This document shows positions 57,802 through 64,000 of a DNA stretch of 64,000 nucleotides, one piece after another. The notes under the pieces were generated by a model. The model was not told the origin of the DNA. It did not search any database and saw only the letters and a program-made list of their open reading frames with translations. The stretch comes from Medicago truncatula. Lineage: Eukaryota; Streptophyta; Magnoliopsida; Fabales; Fabaceae. The stretch lies in NCBI RefSeq assembly GCF_003473485.1, contig NC_053048.1, positions 44,326,755 through 44,390,754 of the forward strand, in the 5' to 3' direction. Every line of letters begins with the position of its first letter. Position 1 is the first letter of the stretch. Made by a program: the position numbers and the translations under genes.

Positions 57802-59363
57802 ACCTTGTACAATGCTCAAAAACCACTCTCGAGATGAAATAAAACTTGATTTCTGCTCTTCCTCCTGCATTTTCGCTCGCACCCAACTGAAATACCCAAA
57901 CTACCCATGCGTTAGTTAACTGACGCAAGTGTAAAAATGTGTGCATGTTAAGTGATGCTGCGTGACTTAACACTCTTTTTTTTTTTAATTTATTTACTAT
58001 ATTTAAATTTATTTATTTACCATATTCAAATTATTTTATTTACTTTATTCTAATTTATTTTTTCACTTTATTCTAATTTATTTATTTTCTAAATTGTTTG
58101 CTCACTTTATTCTAATTTATTTATGAAAATAAAATTAATTTATTTACGTATTTATTTTATTCTAATTTATTTATGAACTTAAAATAAATATTGATTCAAA
58201 TTTATTATTAAATAAATACAAATACAAATAAAAGGAAATGAACTAAATTAATACATTAACAACATCTCATTATATTAATCAACTTCATACAATAATTGAT
58301 ACATTGATACATTTATTCGAATTCAATAAATAATTTATTTATTTTCTTTTTACCCTCTTGGGGTAAAAAGTTTTTTTTACCCTCTTAGGATAAATAGTAA
58401 TCAGCCTTGGGATAAATAGTGAGCAGCCTTCTTAGAGAAAATACATCATCAACCATTGGGCTAAATTTAAATATGGTTCTTTTTATATCCCAAGAAGATT
58501 CTTTTTACCCACGGTAAAAAGTTTTTGGGGGTAAAAAGAAGCGAATTTAAATTTATCACAAGGGTTGATCACTTCCTCCAAGTTGGCTACTCACCATTTA
58601 ACTCAAAACTAACCAACATTTACCGCAAGTGACTAGAGATATTGAAGAAAAAAAGAGAGAAATAGAGGGAGAGAGTAAGGAGGGGGAGAAAGTGATATGG
58701 TGTGAGAAATTAGAGAAGTATGGAGGGGTATTTATAGGTGGGAATGGTAGTATAGGTTTTAAATACCATTAATGTGGTCAAAAAACGTGTAAAATTTGGT
58801 AAAAAAATGTGTGGATTGAATGTTGAAAAACTGACCAAAGACCAAAAAACGGTTGTACTTCAGTTCTGACCACCAGCCAACGTGCGTGAGGTAACTCGCG
58901 CACAGGCCAGTGGTGCGTGACTTAAGTCACGCAGAGCTTATAAGGTGCGTTAGTTAGGTTGCGCATAGGGGCTTTTTCAACAAATCATCAGCTGGGTGGC
59001 AGCGAAATGTACTGGGAAGAGCTGAATTCATAAAACTTTTAAACAGCTTTAACCCATTATTCCATGTTATTATCCTCCTAAATTTAGATTCCTCTTGAAT
59101 TTCTACTTCAATACATACCTTTAACTGCTTCCCCGGTGATTCCAGAACCAAAGAACTTGCATACTCAACAATCTCAATTGATCAACTCCGGTAGCAGGTA
59201 GCACCTCTAAGTGCAAGATGAAAATTTTCAAGTGTTGAAATCAAGTCTTTCTCAGTGAGAATCTCAGCTGAAGACTTTGGCAACCTCATCACATATTCCA
59301 CTTTGAGGCGATGAATTATGGAGACAAACAACTCTCACCCAATTTGTATCGATAAAATCCTCT
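57802..59363 (-). pseudogene. GH3 pseudogene fragment, split by a Mutator-like element
   Basis: Two pieces match the last exon of the GH3 gene at 20895 on the same strand. 59363-59039 covers FYRYKLGD-region remnants, AEILTEKDLIS, a QLKVCIEVE match to QLKVFIEVE, and LFKSF. 57838-57802 covers SSRVVFEHCTR-type text matching SSLENGLGALYK, in shifted frame. Everything 5' of this and the last about 75 codons are missing. Frame breaks are visible in the right piece (near 59180 and 59320). The gap between the pieces is the element at 57848-59029. No function expected. Confidence 0.75.
57839..59038. mobile_element. Mutator-like (MULE) non-autonomous element, 1182 bp
   Basis: Body 57848-59029, flanked by an exact 9-bp duplication ATAAAACTT (57839-57847, 59030-59038). 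Ends are related inverted repeats: GATTTCTGCTCTTCC at the left and GAATTCAGCTCTTCC at the right in reverse, followed at similar distance by CATTTTCGCT and CATTTCGCT and then CACCCAACTGA and CACCCAGCTGA. No transposase. Just inside both ends are short palindromes (TGCGTTAGTTAACTGACGCA at 57908, GCGTGACTTAAGTCACGC at 58914). The GA-rich leader and TATTTATAGG near 58730 look promoter-like. Confidence 0.8.
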
Positions 59364-60232
59364 AAGTACATCTTCCAATGTCTTTATTTTCCTTTAAACT
59401 ATCACCAATTTACATTTTTAAGTCAAAATTTTACATCATAATAAAATCTAAGTAGTCTTCCAATGTCTTTAATTTCATTTAACCTCAAAGGGAGTTGAGT
59501 CTACCAAAAGAGACCAGACAACATAACAAGTTAGATTCGCGTTGATCCGAACACATGGACATTTTATAGATTAAATCCAATTTGTGTTAGCCATCAAATA
59601 ATCTTCATATGTTTTTGAAGGAAAGTGATCATCTCTAATGGAAATGTCATCGAGGGTTCCATAAGTTGACGAATCCATATCTTAAAATTTTCAGCCCATT
59701 GAAGTAGTATTTAAATTTGAGACAACATCGGGTAGAAACAAAAAATATATAAAAATGACCATTGCTTAAAGAGTTGCATGATTATTTCATTATTTACCAT
59801 TAAAGCAAAATGTATATGAGTAACACAAATATGATGTGGCCTTGTGAGACCGCCTATGAGTAGTCTATAAAATTCAATATGAATTCCTTAAAAAATAATG
59901 ATATTGATTAATAAAAGAATAGTTGTTGATAGATGAGTTGTTTGGTCCACCATGGAACATTACTTAAAATTATAAAATATGGAGTATAAGTAAAATAATT
60001 CATGAGATATACCATGTTTATGGTTAAGATTGTGATTTGATTGATATCCTTTAAAAGTCAACTGGAGGTCGGACCACTTGTGAATGATCCATAATAGTTT
60101 GGAAAAGAAATTTAGTAAATTAAAGCAAAATCATAAGGAAAACACTAAATTAGATTCTAGTAAATGATTGTGAACAGTCACTCAAGACAAATAATTCTAA
60201 ACAGTTAAATTGCAATATGAATATTCATTCAT
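59364..60232. other. Intergenic, 3' side of SKP1-like copy 4
   Basis: No gene. A short local repeat (CTAAGTACATCTTCCAATGTCTTTA-like, near 59363 and 59450). Unlike copies 1-3, the 3' flank does not match theirs. Confidence 0.4.
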
Positions 60233-60709
60233 TCACTCAAATGCCCATGCGTTTTCGTTTCGAACTTTTGCTTCTTCCTCCGGATTGAAATCATTCTCGA
60301 CGCTAAATATCTCGCGAATTTCCTCTGGTTTCTTATCTTTGATATCGTCAGCCACAGTCTGGCAGCAGAGATCCAACAAGTTCTTGATATTCAAATAGTT
60401 TGCTGCAAGGAGGATTTGGAAAAGCGTTTGCTGATCAACCTCCTTCGCGAAATCAGCATCCCAGTTCTTAAGATCATCCTCTGAAACTTTTTCATCAGAA
60501 CTCGTCGCCTCGACATGCTTCTTACAGTATTCAATCACCTTCGCCAATATCTTGCCAGTGACATTAGGAACAGGGATTACGTTGTCGGCACAATCATCCT
60601 CGATTATGTGCTTGATCGTCTGAGATTTAAGTGCCACCGCCTCGGAAACCTCAAAGGTTTCGCCGTCGTCACTCTTGAGAGTGATCATCTTCTTTGATGT
60701 TGAAGACAT
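60233..60709 (-). CDS. SKP1-like protein, copy 4
   Basis: Intronless, 158 residues, ATG at 60709 in an ATCACC-ATG context. The POZ part ([20 protein letters not shown] through VIEYCKKHV) and the C-terminal Skp1 part ([36 protein letters not shown], ending NAWAFE) are both whole. More diverged than copies 1-3: [10 protein letters not shown] for [16 protein letters not shown] with one extra residue, [20 protein letters not shown] for [20 protein letters not shown]. These lie in the F-box-binding region, so partner choice may differ. It stands 45 kb from the other copies but keeps the leader and TATA block. Confidence 0.95.
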   Translation of the reverse strand: MSSTSKKMITLKSDDGETFEVSEAVALKSQTIKHIIEDDCADNVIPVPNVTGKILAKVIEYCKKHVEATSSDEKVSEDDLKNWDADFAKEVDQQTLFQILLAANYLNIKNLLDLCCQTVADDIKDKKPEEIREIFSVENDFNPEEEAKVRNENAWAFE

Positions 60710-60803
60710 GGTGATTGGTGAACGTCGAAAGGTGTGAAATCGCTAACCCTAAACTTTTTTTTCTTAATTAGAGAATTTGTGAGCTTAAACAATCGTATTC
60801 TCT

Positions 60804-60811
60804 TATTTATA
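60804..60811 (-). promoter_or_regulatory. TATA box of SKP1-like copy 4
   Basis: TATAAATA on the minus strand within AAAATAGCCTATAAATA, the counterpart of the AAACGCCTATAAATA block before copies 1 and 2, about 95 bases from the ATG. Confidence 0.65.
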
Positions 60812-61066
60812 GGCTATTTTGTTACATATTTTTAAAAGAAATATACGATTTTTCCGCTTATAGATATATATTTCCAATTAAAAAATATACGCAATTTAAA
60901 TTAGTTGATTATTTCCATAAAAAAGACATTCAAAAATAATTTTATACTTTAATATTTTCATTCATGCTTTACAACATATATTTGTTGAGACCAAAAAATA
61001 TTGGTTGAGGTATTTTAGGAGTTAAAATCACGACAATGTAGATACATTTCCTTAGACCATCCTCCT

Positions 61067-61262
61067 CTATTTGGGGGATTTGGATCATCTCCATTGAAAA
61101 TTCTTTTAAGTTTTCTCCATTTTCAATCTCCACCATTAAAATACAACAACCACTTTTTATTATAATTTAATTCTCATTTTCTCTCTTATGTTTGATGGTT
61201 GAGATTCCACTTGAGAAAATTTGAGAGAATTTTCAATGGAGAGAATCCTAATCCCTATTTGG
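61067..61262. mobile_element. Small foldback MITE, probably hAT type, 180 bp
   Basis: Body 61075-61254. Ends GGGATTTGGATCATCTCCAT at the left and GGATTAGGATTCTCTCCATT at the right in reverse, both followed by GAAAATTC. 8-bp duplication CTATTTGG on both sides (61067-61074, 61255-61262). Confidence 0.65.
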
Positions 61263-61749
61263 TTGTTTAAGTGGGTCTCACATGTACACATAATTCGTTT
61301 TATATTTTTTTTAATGTCAATACTTAATAAGCATCAAATTCCTCCAACCCAGTACCACAACAAAATTTACTAATAAGTCTCACTAATAACTCTACATTGT
61401 TACATTTCTAAAACATTCGTTTATTTCATTAGAAAATATTAAATGAAATTACACAAAAAATGAAGAGAGAGAAGGTCCTTCTATAAGCACTATTCTCTAT
61501 AGATCATCATACCTGATATATATTACACTTAAACAAACAATTTAAAAAAAAAAATGATTTATGGAGACTTTTGCATACACTCGCAATACCTGTTTAATTA
61601 CGTGAAACAATTCAATTTGGTAAAAAAAAAAAAAAATCAATTCACAAAAAAAATTGAGGTTGATTCATGTGGTTGAACTAACCATAATTTTTGTCGTAAA
61701 CTAAATTAAACTAAACAATTGCCCTGCGCGGTGTACAAAAAGTAAAGAT
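61263..61749. other. Intergenic
   Basis: AT-rich; no gene or repeat ends recognised. Confidence 0.35.
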
Positions 61750-62108
61750 TAAAATATGGTTTTGGTCCCTGCAAAATGTTTTATTTTGATTTTGGTCCCT
61801 GTAATTTTTTTTTGTTGTTTTTGCTCGCTGTAAAATATTTTGTTTTTGAATATAGTCATTGAAGGGATTATTTTCAAAAGTAAAATATTTTGCAGAGATC
61901 TTTTTAAAAATCAAAAGATTTTGCAGGGACTATTTTTCTAATAAATGAGTTCAGGCATCATGTGTCACGTGTGCAAATCATCACAAAAGTGGGGCCAAAG
62001 ACCAAAATCAAAATGAGACATATTTGCAGGGACCTAAAACAAAAAATAAAAATTACAGGGACTAAAACCAAAACAAGACATATTTGGAGGGACCAAAACC
62101 ATATTTTA
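61750..62108. mobile_element. TIR element with GGGACCAAAACC ends, 359 bp
   Basis: Outer ends TAAAATATGGTTTTGGTCCC and its exact reverse complement. The word TTTTGGTCCCTG or GCAGGGAC recurs inward on both arms as subterminal repeats. The type is very common in legume DNA as I know it; no clear target duplication here, superfamily unassigned. Confidence 0.65.
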
Positions 62109-62511
62109 GCAAAAAGTGAATGTTTATATATCGTACCGTTTAATAAAACCCAAGAAATGTGATCAAACATTTCAATTTTCTTTGCTATGTTCTCAGGCGA
62201 AATTCGAACGTAAAAAAAATTTGGCAACCACTTCTTTTGTGTCAAATTCAAAATACTAGAGTTCTAGATTTTGTTGAATCATAATATCAACCATAGTATC
62301 ATGTCCATGAGGCCAAGGTTTTTTCAAAAAGAATTCTTGATCGCGATATGCGACATCAAGATCTTTGTTGTCTCTTACTCTCTGCAACCACAACACAATT
62401 ACAACTTCGACCTAGTTTAAATGCCAATCAAAACACATGTTACTCTTGGATTATTAAGGCATGAATATTCAAGATTCCATGACTTATGTCTAGTTAAGCT
62501 TTCATAGTTCG
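62109..62511. other. 3' side of the SP1-like gene
   Basis: Probably includes its 3' untranslated region. Nothing else coding. Confidence 0.4.
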
Positions 62512-64000
62512 TTACGAAAAATTTTCGCAACTTGGTTTATCCGTCCACGGCAAAGAGGGCAATTTTTTAAGCGCGAGGAGCAAGTTGTACAGCAACACAT
62601 ATGCCCGCACCTGAAATTTAAAGATAGACCTTAGGGATTATGAATTGTATTCACATAAAGAGATTGTTTTAAGAGAAACAAAAATAGTGCATAGCTGGGT
62701 GACTGTAGCAACGTAGCATGCTACTAGCCTACTACCATATAAGCAGAATAAATTTGAATTTGTGGTTCAATCGCAGATTGAAAGCTACGGTGAGTATAAG
62801 CATTAAACTAGAATAAGATCGGTGACTTACGGGAGAAAAGCAGCATTGTATTTCTCATCAAGGCATATCACACACAAATCTGGCAAGTCTCCTTGACCAC
62901 CTGCTAAGAAGTTGTCATCAATTTCACCTGAGAAATGGTCACAAATTCTTACACCTATCGAAACAGTCATTACAAAGTTAATAGACTTTTAGCAATTTAC
63001 CTTCAATACCTTGTTTTGACTTCTTAGCAGCTGCATCTAGTACCCTGCATAAAATTATGAAGTACTTTGTTTAGAATAAGCAAAAGAGGTGGTATTGGAA
63101 TGTTGACTGGTGTAGAATCGTAATGCAAATACTTTCACTTAAACTCGGGTGAGATTCCTAAGAGAACAACATTGTATAACTTTTTCTGGTTCAACGATAG
63201 TATGTGGTTTTTAACCATTAATAAGAAGAATGTTCAGCATTGTGTACCTTTTTAGCAGTTTACATTGTCGCCACCTTAACAAGATGTATTGAATAGTACG
63301 GTTAGCTATTAGACACGAACCAACTATTGCTAAGCCAATGGATGCATGCTTAAACCACCTAACAAGGACATCGCAGTAAGAGACACTAGAAAAAGATAAA
63401 GACACTTCAATCCAAAACGTATTAGAAGAATCTACCAATTTTTAAAGCAACCTCAACAAATTCCCATTATTTGCAATTATAAGCTGATCAATTGTTTTGG
63501 GAGAGACATAAAATGGTCCTGTGCGGGGTTGTTGAATCCGAATGGCGCCAGCATCATCTTTAGTAACCTGATCGTAAAGTTTAAAAATATTTCCAAAGAA
63601 ATATTTAAAAATGATTGATTAGTCGACAACAATCCCTTTTAATATTGAAACATAAGGAGACCATATATAAAAATGAAAACACAAGTTTAGAACAACTTAC
63701 CTCACCAACAACTGTTACGGTAGTGCCAATAGGAAGTGTTCGTTCAGTTCTATTGAAACCAAGCTCCTAAAAACATGGTTTCAATTATATTGGTTTTGCA
63801 AAATATTTTTGGGGATGATGAAGGAAGAGATAATGGATGGAGGAAAGAGAAACATTCCCACCTTGAGACCTCGGATATAATGCAATGCTTTACTTATAAG
63901 CCTTGGATTTGACGGTTTAAATACTTCATGTTTAACAGGTAACACAAAATCTTTGGCCGACTGAGCTCCAACCACATCCACACGATCAGTCGAATCTTCC
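62512..64000 (-). CDS. SP1/SPL2-type membrane RING E3 ubiquitin ligase (5' end missing)
   Basis: Partial gene running off the right edge. Exons seen on the minus strand: 64000 (edge)-63862, 63766-63701, 63567-63452, 63358-63248, 63044-63001, 62927-62831 and 62610-62512. The reading runs VDVVGAQSAKDFVLPVKHEV, ELGFNRTERTLPIGTTVTVV (the GIDE/BAM region facing the intermembrane or lumenal side), IRIQQPRTGPFYVSPKTIDQ, then a membrane helix (ASIGLAIVGSCLIANRTIQY), and a C-terminal RING-HC finger: CVICLDEKYNAAFLPCGHMC, CTTC, CPLCRGRI, with all eight zinc ligands. Family members in plants (SP1, SPL1, SPL2) and animals (MUL1) sit in chloroplast, peroxisome or mitochondrial outer membranes and mark import components for breakdown. 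The order of parts is diagnostic; SP1 against SPL1/SPL2 is not decided. Confidence 0.88.

Noticed and set aside
58907-58931. GCGTGACTTAAGTCACGC as a stand-alone regulatory site
   Set aside because: It is part of the Mutator-like element's subterminal structure, with a partner palindrome near the other end.
1-64000. CRISPR array, rRNA, bacterial operon or plasmid features
   Set aside because: None seen; splice sites, nuclear tRNA and plant transposons show this is a plant nuclear region.

Overview
This window is nuclear DNA of a flowering plant, very probably a legume of the Medicago/Trifolium/Vicia group. It is AT-rich, its genes have many short introns with plant-type splice sites, it carries a nuclear-type tRNA-Ser, and plant MITEs (Stowaway, Tourist/Harbinger, hAT and Mutator types), SINEs and LINE relics fill the spaces between genes. 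The legume assignment rests on the general look of the genes and repeats, not on a search.

Layout. 0-20 kb: three intronless SKP1-like genes (610-131, 10396-9926 and 14915-14445, all minus strand) with shared promoters, spread by segmental duplication. They are mixed with LINE relics, several MITEs, a broken gene with a cathepsin-propeptide-like (I29) exon, a broken B3-domain fragment, and a candidate 3.3-kb non-autonomous transposon (15.5-18.85 kb). 20-24 kb: a complete three-exon GH3 acyl-acid amido synthetase gene on the minus strand. 23.3-27.5 kb: a diverged local duplication behind the GH3 promoter, with nested Stowaway MITEs and a Helitron-like insert between two identical 210-bp repeats inside a Ty1-copia LTR relic. 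27.9-28.7 kb: a RING-H2 pseudogene. 30.3 kb: tRNA-Ser(UGA). 32.1-46.6 kb is the gene-rich core: a chloroplast membrane protein resembling RPH1 (plus), a GATL-type GT8 glycosyltransferase (minus), a BSD-domain protein (plus), and a seven-exon ALKBH10-like RNA demethylase (minus) with a GC-AG intron. 49.5-55.2 kb: two related genes of unknown function that share a duplicated short motif, with a palindrome-rich element between them. 57.8-59.4 kb: a GH3 pseudogene split by a 1.18-kb Mutator-like element. 60.2-60.7 kb: a fourth SKP1-like gene. 62.5-64.0 kb: the 3' part of an SP1/SPL2-type membrane RING ligase gene that runs off the right edge.

How the genes relate. Two themes recur. One is ubiquitination (four SKP1-like SCF adaptors, an SP1-like RING-HC ligase, a dead RING-H2 gene). 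The other is small-molecule or RNA modification (GH3, GATL, ALKBH10-like). There is no sign of a metabolic gene cluster; neighbours lie on both strands with separate promoters. The most informative feature of the window is its record of insertions. Several mobile elements can be delimited to the base from target-site duplications, and two insertions can be compared with uninterrupted copies elsewhere in the window.

Limits. Exon models are read by eye from splice sites and reading frame. Family assignments are from memory of the families; no similarity search was run.
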